Shown here: piece by piece, positions 5,573 to 12,553 of the stretch | Numbering within the stretch: position 1 is the stretch's first letter | How the letters are laid out: each line of letters starts with the position of its first letter | NCBI GenBank assembly: GCA_031273835.1 | Contig: JAISRD010000085.1 | Coordinates: forward strand, 1 to 13,638 | Source of the DNA: Treponema sp. | GTDB lineage: Bacteria > Spirochaetota > Spirochaetia > Treponematales > Breznakiellaceae | Direction: 5' to 3' | Length of the DNA: 13,638 nucleotides | The notes under the pieces: model-generated | Databases searched by the model: none | Seen by the model: only the letters and a program-made list of their open reading frames with translations | What the model was told of the DNA's origin: nothing | Translations under genes and position numbers: made by a program

Positions 5573-7075
5573 ATGGGTGATTTAGTAAAAGAGAATGTCA
5601 TTCTTGAAATGACGGAGATTATGAAAAGTTTCAGCGGTATTACTGTTTTGCAAAATGTCAACCTGACCCTTAGGGAAGGGGAGATTCAGGGGCTGGTGGG
5701 CGAGAACGGCGCCGGTAAATCAACCCTGATGAAGATCCTCACCGGAGAATACCGGATGGATTCGGGCGGTATTAAACTGTTCGGCAGGCCGGTGGAAATA
5801 AACGATCCCCGCCATGCCATAGATCTTGGGATCAATATGGTTTATCAGGAGCTGAACAACGCTCCGGATATGACCATCGCAGAAAATATGTTTATAGGCA
5901 GGGAATTAAAGAAGTACGGCTTTGCCGACAAAAAGACAATGATCCGCCTGACCGAACAGTACCTTGCCGCGCTTGACTTAAAATTTTCTCCCGTTAAAAA
6001 GATGCGTCATTTATCGGTTTCCGAAATGCAAATGGTAGAGATTGCCAAGGTGGTTTCCTATAACTCAAAAATTGTCATTCTGGATGAGCCTACCTCGTCC
6101 ATCACCGAAACGGAAGCGGAGAAACTTTTTGCTATTCTGCGGAAACTAAAAGGCATGGGAATAGCGGTTATTTATATCAGCCATAAACTTGAGGAACTGT
6201 TTGCCCTGACGGATCTTATTACTATACTGCGGGACGGCCATGTAATCAAAGCTGAAAAACCGGAAAATTTAACCCGGGACGATTTGATACGGCTCATGGT
6301 AGGCCGGGAGATAAATGATATTTTCCCGTCCAAGAACGCCGATTTTGGTGAAATTGTATTAGAAGCCGAAGGCCTTACCCGCAGGGGCCAATTCGAGAAT
6401 GTGTCATTTACCCTGCGGAAGGGGGAAATTCTCGGTTTTGCCGGTTTGGTGGGCGCAGGGCGCACCGAAACGGTCATGGCTCTCTTTGGTCACACCAAAC
6501 TGGATTCCGGCACAATCAGGGTCTGCGGTAAAACCGTGGAATTGAAGAGTCCTAGCCATGCGGTGAAAAATCAAATCGCCCTGGTTCCGGAAGACAGGAA
6601 GCTTTACGGTCTTAATCTGCTCGCCAAAGTGTCGGACAATACTGAAATGGTAGTAGAGAAGCGTAACAGCCGCCTGGGGTTTGTGAATGCCCTTCTCAAA
6701 AGACAAAATGCCGAAACGATGAAAAAGAACTTGAACATCAGATGTCAGGGGATTAGCCAGCCGGTACGTTATTTAAGCGGCGGCAACCAGCAGAAGATCG
6801 TGGTGGCAAAATGGCTCTTGTCGGACCCGGATATCATTATTCTGGATGAACCAACCCGGGGTATTGATGTGGGTGCGAAAATAGAAATATACAAAATAAT
6901 ACAAAAACTTGCAGTTGATGGAAAAGCTGTTGTTGTTATTTCTTCGGAGTTGAACGAGATTATCGGCCTTTGTAACCGGGTGGTGGTGATGTACGAAGGC
7001 CGGGTAAGCGGTGAACTTGAGGGAAAGAACATCGAACAGGAAGCAATTATGAATTACGCCCACCAAACAATTTAA
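5573..7075 (+). CDS. Sugar ABC importer ATPase, two fused nucleotide-binding domains (RbsA/MglA type)
   Basis: At 500 residues this matches the usual length of CUT2-family ATPases, with two fused domains. Domain one has Walker A GENGAGKST (43-51), a degenerate signature LSVSEMQ (147-153) and Walker B IVILDEPTSS (167-176). Domain two has a degenerate Walker A, GLVGAGRTE (291-299, Arg for Lys), an intact signature LSGGNQQ (401-407) and Walker B IIILDEPTRGID (421-432). This asymmetry is normal for RbsA/MglA/XylG proteins, where one ATP site is impaired. It powers the permease and binding protein encoded next. The start has only a weak ribosome site (AAGGG at 5554-5558, 14 bases upstream); an in-frame ATG at 5609 is an alternative but has no better site. 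A 58-base spacer precedes it without a clear promoter. Confidence 0.95.
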   Translation: MGDLVKENVILEMTEIMKSFSGITVLQNVNLTLREGEIQGLVGENGAGKSTLMKILTGEYRMDSGGIKLFGRPVEINDPRHAIDLGINMVYQELNNAPDMTIAENMFIGRELKKYGFADKKTMIRLTEQYLAALDLKFSPVKKMRHLSVSEMQMVEIAKVVSYNSKIVILDEPTSSITETEAEKLFAILRKLKGMGIAVIYISHKLEELFALTDLITILRDGHVIKAEKPENLTRDDLIRLMVGREINDIFPSKNADFGEIVLEAEGLTRRGQFENVSFTLRKGEILGFAGLVGAGRTETVMALFGHTKLDSGTIRVCGKTVELKSPSHAVKNQIALVPEDRKLYGLNLLAKVSDNTEMVVEKRNSRLGFVNALLKRQNAETMKKNLNIRCQGISQPVRYLSGGNQQKIVVAKWLLSDPDIIILDEPTRGIDVGAKIEIYKIIQKLAVDGKAVVVISSELNEIIGLCNRVVVMYEGRVSGELEGKNIEQEAIMNYAHQTI

Positions 7076-7096
7076 GAGGTATAGGAGGTATATTGT

Positions 7097-8062
7097 ATGG
7101 CTAACATAAGGTATGCTGCGGTGGAACGATTTATACGTATAACCGCTATTGTATGGGTCCTTTTCCTTTTAATTATTGTCATGACTTTTTTTTCGCCCAT
7201 GTTTATATCGCCAAGTAATCTTCTCTTGGTGGTAAAACAGAGTACTATTACCGGTATTCTCGGCATTGGCATGACCATTGTGATCATCACCGGGGGCATA
7301 GACCTTTCGGTGGGCTCCCTTGTGGCGCTCAGCAGCGTCTGTTCCGCCATGTTTGGAGGTTTGGAAGCCCAGGGACTGCCCATTATCGTCGCCCTGCTGG
7401 TAGGTATTTTCACCGGACTAGTTTTCGGCGTTATCAACGGTTCGATAATCTCCTATCTTAATTTTCCGCCCTTTATTATGACCTTGGCAACTTCGATGAT
7501 TGCCCGTGGAATTGCCAAAATACTATGCAGCGCTCAACCGGTATTGGGAATTTCCGTCGCCTTCCAGAATCTGGCCAACGGATTTTTCTTTGGTATTCCG
7601 AATTTGGCGTTATTCTTTGCCATTGTGTTTGCTCTGGGAACGGTACTGTTAAATAAAACCGTTTTGGGAAGCCGGTTTTTCGCCATAGGCGGCAATGAGA
7701 TGGGCGCTCGTCTTTCCGGGGTAGATACGAAGCGGGTAAAACTTATCGCCTATACCTTCTGCGGAATCCTCGCCGGATTCTGCGGTGTGCTGATGACTTC
7801 CCGCATATCGTCGGGCAGTTCAATAACCGGCGAGGGTTATGAATTAAACGCCATTGCCGCCGCGGTAATCGGCGGTACCAGCATGTCCGGCGGTGTGGGT
7901 ACCATTTGGGGTACCGTAGTGGGGGCTTTAATTATCGGGGTAATTCAGAATGGCCTTGATTTTATGAATGTATCCGCTTATTTCCAGAATATAATCAAAG
8001 GCTTAATTATTATTATCGCCGTGTTCATGGATCTGAACAGTAAAAGTAAAAAATCTTCGTGA
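7097..8062 (+). CDS. Sugar ABC importer permease (RbsC type)
   Basis: This 321-residue, strongly hydrophobic inner-membrane protein has about eight to ten likely transmembrane segments, the first near residues 15-33. It carries the BPD_transp_2/RbsC signature GGIDLSVGS (66-74) and a late glycine-rich AAVIGGTSMSGGVGT segment that contacts the ATPase in CUT2 transporters. It should form the homodimeric channel of the importer. AGGAGGT at 7083-7089 is a near-perfect ribosome site for ATG 7097. The gene begins 21 bases after the ATPase gene. Codons 12-15 (FIRI) contain an exact copy of the operator-like 12-mer found in the operon leader. Confidence 0.95.
   Translation: MANIRYAAVERFIRITAIVWVLFLLIIVMTFFSPMFISPSNLLLVVKQSTITGILGIGMTIVIITGGIDLSVGSLVALSSVCSAMFGGLEAQGLPIIVALLVGIFTGLVFGVINGSIISYLNFPPFIMTLATSMIARGIAKILCSAQPVLGISVAFQNLANGFFFGIPNLALFFAIVFALGTVLLNKTVLGSRFFAIGGNEMGARLSGVDTKRVKLIAYTFCGILAGFCGVLMTSRISSGSSITGEGYELNAIAAAVIGGTSMSGGVGTIWGTVVGALIIGVIQNGLDFMNVSAYFQNIIKGLIIIIAVFMDLNSKSKKSS
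7131..7142. repeat. Intragenic copy of the leader palindrome
   Basis: TTATACGTATAA here is identical to the perfect palindrome at 177-188. It lies 34 bases inside the permease gene. It could be a secondary operator allowing repressor looping or local roadblock control of the transporter genes, or a coincidence of the codons for Phe-Ile-Arg-Ile. Confidence 0.35.
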
Positions 8063-8119
8063 TGAATTCCATCAGCCTATCTTGAGATGGGCCGGAATAT
8101 ATTTTTTGGAGGAATGTCT

Positions 8120-9058
8120 ATGAAAAAGATGACCCTTGTTCTTCTTTGCGTATTGGTGGTTGGGGCTTCCCTGCTTACCGGCTGCGGTGGCGGCGGTGAT
8201 AAGGAAAAAGCCTCAATGGAAGTTGCGATTGTCCTTTCTCACAGAAACAACGAATGGGCTAACGCGCTGGCTGACACTCTGGATGCGGATGTAAGAGCCG
8301 CCGGGTATACCCCTCTCGAATATGTGGCGGATAATGACGCCCAAAAACAGATAGGCCAGGTTGAGCAGGCAATTCAGAGGAAAGTAGCCGGAATCATCCT
8401 GAATCCCTATGATTCTGCAGCGCTCGGTCCCGTGGTAACCGCCGCGAAAAACGCGGGTATACCGCTGATTTGCTGTCATGAGGGGGTAAATAATGAGGAC
8501 GCTGTTTCCAGTATTATCCCCGACTTCGTGGACGGCGGCAGGGCGAAAATGGCCGAGGCCATGAAGGATATGCCTGACGGTGGTCCCATTGCCTTCATGT
8601 ATGGTCCTCATGGTTCTCCCGCCCAGGCCCTTATTGCTTCGGGGTATCCCATAGCCCTGCAAGGCCAGGAAGATAAGTATCCGGTGATATTCACCGCTTA
8701 CGGCGACTGGTCTGACGTATCCGCCCTGGACGCGGTATCAAGCTGGCTCTCATCGGGGAAGCAGATCGACGCCATCATCAGCGACAATGACGGTATGGCA
8801 ATCGGGGTTCTCCAGGCCATAGAAGCCGCAGGCAAAACAGGGCAGATCAAGGTGTACGGCCTTGACGGCGCTCCCCGCGCTTTTCAGGCGATAAAAGAGG
8901 GGGCCATGATGGCTACCATCAATACCGATGTTCCCGCCGAATCGAAGAACAGTGTGGAACAATTGTTAAACGCGATCAACGGGCGGCCCGTTACAAAGAA
9001 CATACTGCTGCCGATGGTTGTTGTTAACAAGGATAATGTGGATCAATACCTGAAATAG
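8120..9058 (+). CDS. Periplasmic sugar-binding lipoprotein (RbsB-like)
   Basis: This 312-residue protein starts with a lipoprotein signal: MKK, a hydrophobic core (5-19) and lipobox LTGC with the lipidated Cys at 22, then a Gly-rich linker. The mature part has the type 1 periplasmic binding fold: HRNNEWANALAD near the N-terminus, NPYDSAAL in the first lobe, DNDGMAIGVLQAIEAAG and VYGLDG in the second, and a C-terminal INTDVPAES. These are hallmarks of ribose/xylose/inositol-binding proteins. It would capture the substrate outside the membrane and deliver it to the permease. ATG 8120 is chosen because GGAGG (8108-8112) lies seven bases upstream and the product then begins directly with the signal peptide; the in-frame ATG at 8087 would bury it. 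A weak imperfect hairpin (CCATC/GATGG) occupies the 57-base gap after the permease gene. Confidence 0.94.
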   Translation: MKKMTLVLLCVLVVGASLLTGCGGGGDKEKASMEVAIVLSHRNNEWANALADTLDADVRAAGYTPLEYVADNDAQKQIGQVEQAIQRKVAGIILNPYDSAALGPVVTAAKNAGIPLICCHEGVNNEDAVSSIIPDFVDGGRAKMAEAMKDMPDGGPIAFMYGPHGSPAQALIASGYPIALQGQEDKYPVIFTAYGDWSDVSALDAVSSWLSSGKQIDAIISDNDGMAIGVLQAIEAAGKTGQIKVYGLDGAPRAFQAIKEGAMMATINTDVPAESKNSVEQLLNAINGRPVTKNILLPMVVVNKDNVDQYLK

Positions 9059-9072
9059 TCTAAGGGGGAGTT

Positions 9073-10032
9073 ATGGCCTTTATCACGGATAAAAACAAAG
9101 CCCGGGAACTGATTTACGGCGCCGCCGAAAAGGGAGCCTGTACGGCTCTGTTCTGTACCGGTAGTTTTTGGAACACCGAAGCGATTCTGCGGGGGGCCCT
9201 CAATTTTGCGGATAAGCACGGATTGGCCTCCGTTCCGGTGATAACGGCCATGACAGCCAATTATTCCCACATGTCCCAGGCAAAACGGGTAAGCCGCTGC
9301 GGAGACGAAAAAATCGGCATAAAAGCGGTGATGGATTATTGCAGGCTCCTCTGTGACGGTCCCGGCGCCCCCTATGGCCGGGTCGATGTAATGCCCCATC
9401 TGGATCACGGGGACCCCAAAGCGGATCTTTGGGCTTTAACGGAGGGAAGCGCTTATTTTTCAAGCGTCATGTTTGACGCCCAAAACTACCCCTATGAGGA
9501 AAATTTAAAGATGACCCGGGACTATGTTAAGGCCTGGGGGGATAAGGTTTTGGTCGAGGGAATTTTTGAGGGCCTTTCTGTGGGGGATGGGGAAAAGGCC
9601 AGGCAGCAGGATGATTATACGGAAAAAGCCCTGCGTTTTGTAAAGGAAACGGGGGTGGATTTTCTCGTGGCCGATCTGGGTACGGAACAACAGTCCGCCG
9701 GTACGGAGGCAAAATACCTCAAAGACCGGGCCCTCAGCCTGACATCTGCCCTGGGGAAGCCTATGCTGGTACTCCACGGGGTATCGAGCCTCAAGGATGA
9801 GCAGATCAGGACCATTTGCGCCGACGGGGTTATCAGGGCCAATATGTGGACCAGGATAGTCCGGGAATCGGGACAATACGCGGCCCGGCGGCTAAATGAA
9901 CGGAGGGATCGCATGGCCGCCAATGACTTTGAAGCCTGCGAAGCGGCGGCGTATATCAATGATAATATTGACAAGGCGGCGGAAATTATGGAGGGTATCA
10001 TGGAGCAGCTGGGATACGCCCGGCTTGCCTGA
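9073..10032 (+). CDS. Class II (fructose/tagatose-bisphosphate type) aldolase-like protein
   Basis: This 319-residue protein follows the class II aldolase pattern: HLDHG (109-113, catalytic D111 and zinc ligand H112), SVMFDAQNYPYEENL (131-145), a VEGIFEG strand (161-167), DFLVADLGT (196-204), LVLHGVSS (232-239, zinc ligand H235) and GVIRANMWT (252-260). In FbaA, GatY and KbaY the GTAHG/GTSHG segment supplies another zinc His; here it reads GTEQQ (203-207), so Gln206 replaces that His. Gly is also replaced by Val237 in the HGGS loop. It may be a divergent retro-aldolase for a non-standard sugar, or have lost aldol activity. A strong AAGGGGGAG (9062-9070) precedes the start, and only 14 bases separate it from the binding-protein gene. 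It plausibly acts after the kinase encoded next. Confidence 0.82.
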   Translation: MAFITDKNKARELIYGAAEKGACTALFCTGSFWNTEAILRGALNFADKHGLASVPVITAMTANYSHMSQAKRVSRCGDEKIGIKAVMDYCRLLCDGPGAPYGRVDVMPHLDHGDPKADLWALTEGSAYFSSVMFDAQNYPYEENLKMTRDYVKAWGDKVLVEGIFEGLSVGDGEKARQQDDYTEKALRFVKETGVDFLVADLGTEQQSAGTEAKYLKDRALSLTSALGKPMLVLHGVSSLKDEQIRTICADGVIRANMWTRIVRESGQYAARRLNERRDRMAANDFEACEAAAYINDNIDKAAEIMEGIMEQLGYARLA

Positions 10033-10048
10033 ATGAACGGAGCGCGGA

Positions 10049-11554
10049 ATGGTTTTTTGCGGACTGGATGTGGGTACCACGGGGGTTAAGGCGGCGGCTT
10101 TTGATGAAAGGGGAAACGAACTGGGCGGCGCCTACAGGGCATATACGATCCAGGTCGCTCAGGACGGAACCCGCCTGCTGCGGGGACAGGAAATTTGGGA
10201 TAAAACCAAGGAAGTCCTTGGGGAAGTTACCGCGAAAACTGGGGGTAAACTTAACGCGGTCTGTGCGGACTCCTTCGGCGAGGCCTTTATAGCCCTTGAC
10301 GGGCGGGATGCTATCATCTGCGATCCCATGCTTTTTACGGACCGCTGGGGAGAAAAGGAATACTTTGAAGCGGAGCGGAAGACAAGTTCCGAAGAGATAG
10401 CCCGTATCTGCGGCCTCCCCCTCTCTCCCTCCTACAGCCTTTCAAAGATCTTATATCTGCAAAAAGAACGCCCCGGCATCTACGAAAAAACGAAAAAAAT
10501 ACTCCTCTTGCAGGACTTTATCAACTTCAAGCTCTGCGGGCAGGCAGCGGTGGATTATGCCTCCGCCTCGAGGAGCATGTTTTTTGATGTCAGGCAATGT
10601 GTCTGGAGCGGCGAATTGATCGCTCAATTCGGCCTTGACAGGGGGCACTATTCGGACCCCGTACCTATGGGTACGCTGCTGGGGACCCTGCGCAAGGACC
10701 TGGCCGGGGAATTAGGGGTCGGTGAAAACGTAAAGGTCGTTGTGGGGGGCCATGATCAGCCGGTAAACGCCATAGGCGCGGGGCTCAGAAAGGGTTATGC
10801 GGTAAATTCCATGGGGACTTCCGAGTGTATCACCCCCATAACCGGCGCCATGCTTCCGGCGAATTTTATTGCCCAAAAGGGCATTCCCTCGGAGCCATTT
10901 CTGGAAAAAGGTGAATTCTGCTGTCTGGCCTATAATCAAACATCGGGCCTTTTGGTGCAATGGTTTCTTAGCGCCTTTGCCAACGGTAAAGAGCTGCCCT
11001 ATGCGCTCTTTGATAGCCATGTTCCCCCAAATCCGACACGAATAATGGTACAGCCCTATCTTATGGGCAGCGGGACCCCCTATATGGACAGCGGGGCCCG
11101 GCTTGCCATAACCGGCGTTGATTACGGTGTTACCAAATTCGATATGTACCGGGCCCTTTTGGAAGGGCTTTGTCTGGATCAGGAACTCAATATTTCGGTA
11201 CTCCGGGAACAGCGGGTTGCCGTGGATCACCTGATCGCGGCCGGGGGGGGCAGTAAAAGTCGGGCATGGCTTGAGATCAAGGCGGACATTTTACAGATCC
11301 CGGTGAGCGTCCTGCGGGTAAAGGAAGCGGGCGCCTTGGGCTGCGCGATCCTCTCGGCGGCGGCGGCCGACGTTTACCGCAATGCGGAAGAAGCGGCCCT
11401 TAATATGTCCCATATCAGGGAGACGATCCGGCCAAACCCCAAGCACCGGGAATTTTACCGGGAAAAATTCGAGCTGTACCGCAGGCTGCATGACCATGTA
11501 AAAGAGGAAAGCGCCTTTGCGGTAAAGGCCGGTACGGCGGGGTCCCCGGCTTAG
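10049..11554 (+). CDS. FGGY-family carbohydrate kinase
   Basis: This 501-residue cytoplasmic kinase has the FGGY layout. The N-terminal ATPase fold starts GLDVGTTGVKAAAFD (5-19). The catalytic Asp is in GGHDQ (233-237, D236), followed by MGTSE (255-259). The C-terminal signature is GGGSKSRAWLEIKAD (399-413) with EAGALGCAIL (426-435). The substrate loop reads ADSFGEAF (73-80) instead of the SGQMHG of true xylulokinases, so the sugar is not simply xylulose; ribulose-, erythritol- or tagatose-type ketoses or a polyol are possible. It would phosphorylate the sugar before cleavage by the upstream aldolase-like protein. CGGAG at 10038-10042 supports the start, and the gap from the aldolase gene is 16 bases. 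Its stop codon overlaps that of the convergent methyltransferase gene. Confidence 0.93.
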   Translation: MVFCGLDVGTTGVKAAAFDERGNELGGAYRAYTIQVAQDGTRLLRGQEIWDKTKEVLGEVTAKTGGKLNAVCADSFGEAFIALDGRDAIICDPMLFTDRWGEKEYFEAERKTSSEEIARICGLPLSPSYSLSKILYLQKERPGIYEKTKKILLLQDFINFKLCGQAAVDYASASRSMFFDVRQCVWSGELIAQFGLDRGHYSDPVPMGTLLGTLRKDLAGELGVGENVKVVVGGHDQPVNAIGAGLRKGYAVNSMGTSECITPITGAMLPANFIAQKGIPSEPFLEKGEFCCLAYNQTSGLLVQWFLSAFANGKELPYALFDSHVPPNPTRIMVQPYLMGSGTPYMDSGARLAITGVDYGVTKFDMYRALLEGLCLDQELNISVLREQRVAVDHLIAAGGGSKSRAWLEIKADILQIPVSVLRVKEAGALGCAILSAAAADVYRNAEEAALNMSHIRETIRPNPKHREFYREKFELYRRLHDHVKEESAFAVKAGTAGSPA

Positions 11555-12357
11555 CTTTTTACTTCGCCGAAGCGGCCGTCCCGGTAAGCGCCGATATACT
11601 CCATGCACATCTCGTCCCTGCCCAGGAGGGCTTCGGCGGCGTAGATAAGGCCCAGCATATCGTGGTTAAGGGGATCGATAATCGCGCTGTCCATCCCGGC
11701 GCCCATGCAGAGGATGATAAAACCCCGGTTGATAAATTTACGCAGGGGCAGGTTGAAGGAGATATTGCTTGCCCCGCCGGTTACGTGGATGTCCGGGCAG
11801 CGTTCCTTTACCGTTTTTATCGTCGTGATAATCTTGGCGATCCCGTCCTCCGAGGCGCAGAGCATCTCCACCACCGGATCGACATGGAGCCGGGAGGGGG
11901 TTATCTTATAACTTTCGGCCTTCTTAATGATCGCGTCAAAAACTTCCAGCCTTTTTTCCGCTGATTTGGGAATCCCCGTCTCGTCGCATAACAGGGTAAC
12001 GCACTGCCATCCCGTACCGGCGATGACGGGGAATACCTCCTCAATCTTGTCTCCCTCCAGGGATACGGAATTGATAAGCCCCGGTTTCTTACACAGATCC
12101 ATGGCACGGGCGAAAACCCTGGCGTTGGGGCTGTCGATGGAAATGGGGGTATCCGTTACCTCCTGCACCAGGCCGATAAGCCACTTGAGGGTTTCCGCCT
12201 CCGCGTCGGGCGATACGGAGGCGCACACGTCGATAAAATCCGCCCCCGCTTCGGCCTGCCGTTTCGCCAGATCCCTGATATGATCCTCGTTCTTTTCCGC
12301 TATCGCCTTTGCCATTGAAGGGATAGAACCGTTAATTTTTTCCCCGATGATTATCAT
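11551..12357 (-). CDS. Methyltetrahydrofolate:corrinoid methyltransferase (AcsE/MtgA-like, methyltransferase II)
   Basis: This 268-residue protein is a single pterin-binding TIM barrel of the AcsE/MtgA/MtvA group, of the usual length. It begins IIIGEKINGS, and the residues known to hold methyltetrahydrofolate in Moorella AcsE occur almost in register: D75 (SIDS), N96 (LINS), D160 (HVDP) and N198 (GGASN; N199 in AcsE). In O-demethylating acetogens such enzymes move the methyl group from the corrinoid protein to tetrahydrofolate; in AcsE the flow is from methyltetrahydrofolate to the corrinoid iron-sulfur protein. Both roles are possible here. The operon across from it has methyltransferase I and a carrier protein but no methyltransferase II, which favours the first; the neighbouring cooS favours the second. 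On its strand GAGGT lies seven bases before ATG 12357. It overlaps the kinase gene tail to tail by four bases. Confidence 0.92.
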   Translation of the reverse strand: MIIIGEKINGSIPSMAKAIAEKNEDHIRDLAKRQAEAGADFIDVCASVSPDAEAETLKWLIGLVQEVTDTPISIDSPNARVFARAMDLCKKPGLINSVSLEGDKIEEVFPVIAGTGWQCVTLLCDETGIPKSAEKRLEVFDAIIKKAESYKITPSRLHVDPVVEMLCASEDGIAKIITTIKTVKERCPDIHVTGGASNISFNLPLRKFINRGFIILCMGAGMDSAIIDPLNHDMLGLIYAAEALLGRDEMCMEYIGAYRDGRFGEVKS

Positions 12358-12382
12358 ACTGTACCTCGTTTGTGATTCCTGT

Positions 12383-12399
12383 TTTGTTAGGCATATCCC
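12383..12399. repeat. Second copy of the 17-base leader motif
   Basis: This matches bases 2-18 at 14 of 17 positions. It sits within the near-palindrome formed by TTAGG and CCTAA arms (12387-12402, 14 of 16 symmetric), between the leftward -35 box and the methyltransferase start codon, where a repressor or activator could act. Confidence 0.3.
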
Positions 12400-12418
12400 T
12401 AATCGGATCTTCTGTCAA
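12390..12418 (-). promoter_or_regulatory. Probable leftward promoter of the methyltransferase II gene
   Basis: Read on the minus strand, a consensus TTGACA (complement of 12413-12418) is followed by 17 bases and TATGCC (complement of 12390-12395), a poor -10. The start would lie about 25 bases before the start codon at 12357. The good -35 and weak -10 suggest activator dependence or an alternative -10 nearby. Confidence 0.4.
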
Positions 12419-12470
12419 TGATAAAGCGGGTAGTAGTTTGCTCACTTTCCGTAAACCCTTGCGATCTTGC

Positions 12471-12500
12471 TTGCACGAAGGCGGAGCGGGGGGGTATATT
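12471..12500 (+). promoter_or_regulatory. Possible rightward promoter of cooS
   Basis: TATATT (12495-12500) is a good -10 hexamer preceded by a G run. The best -35 candidate, TTGCAC (12471-12476), is weak and lies 18 bases away. The leader between this and the GTG start at 12554 contains a short GGTCC/GGACC stem. The 196-base divergent gap has no other candidate that I can see. Confidence 0.3.
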
Positions 12501-12553
12501 CATAAAAACGGCCGGTCCTTTTACCGATCGGGACCCCCGGGAGAGAGCAAATC

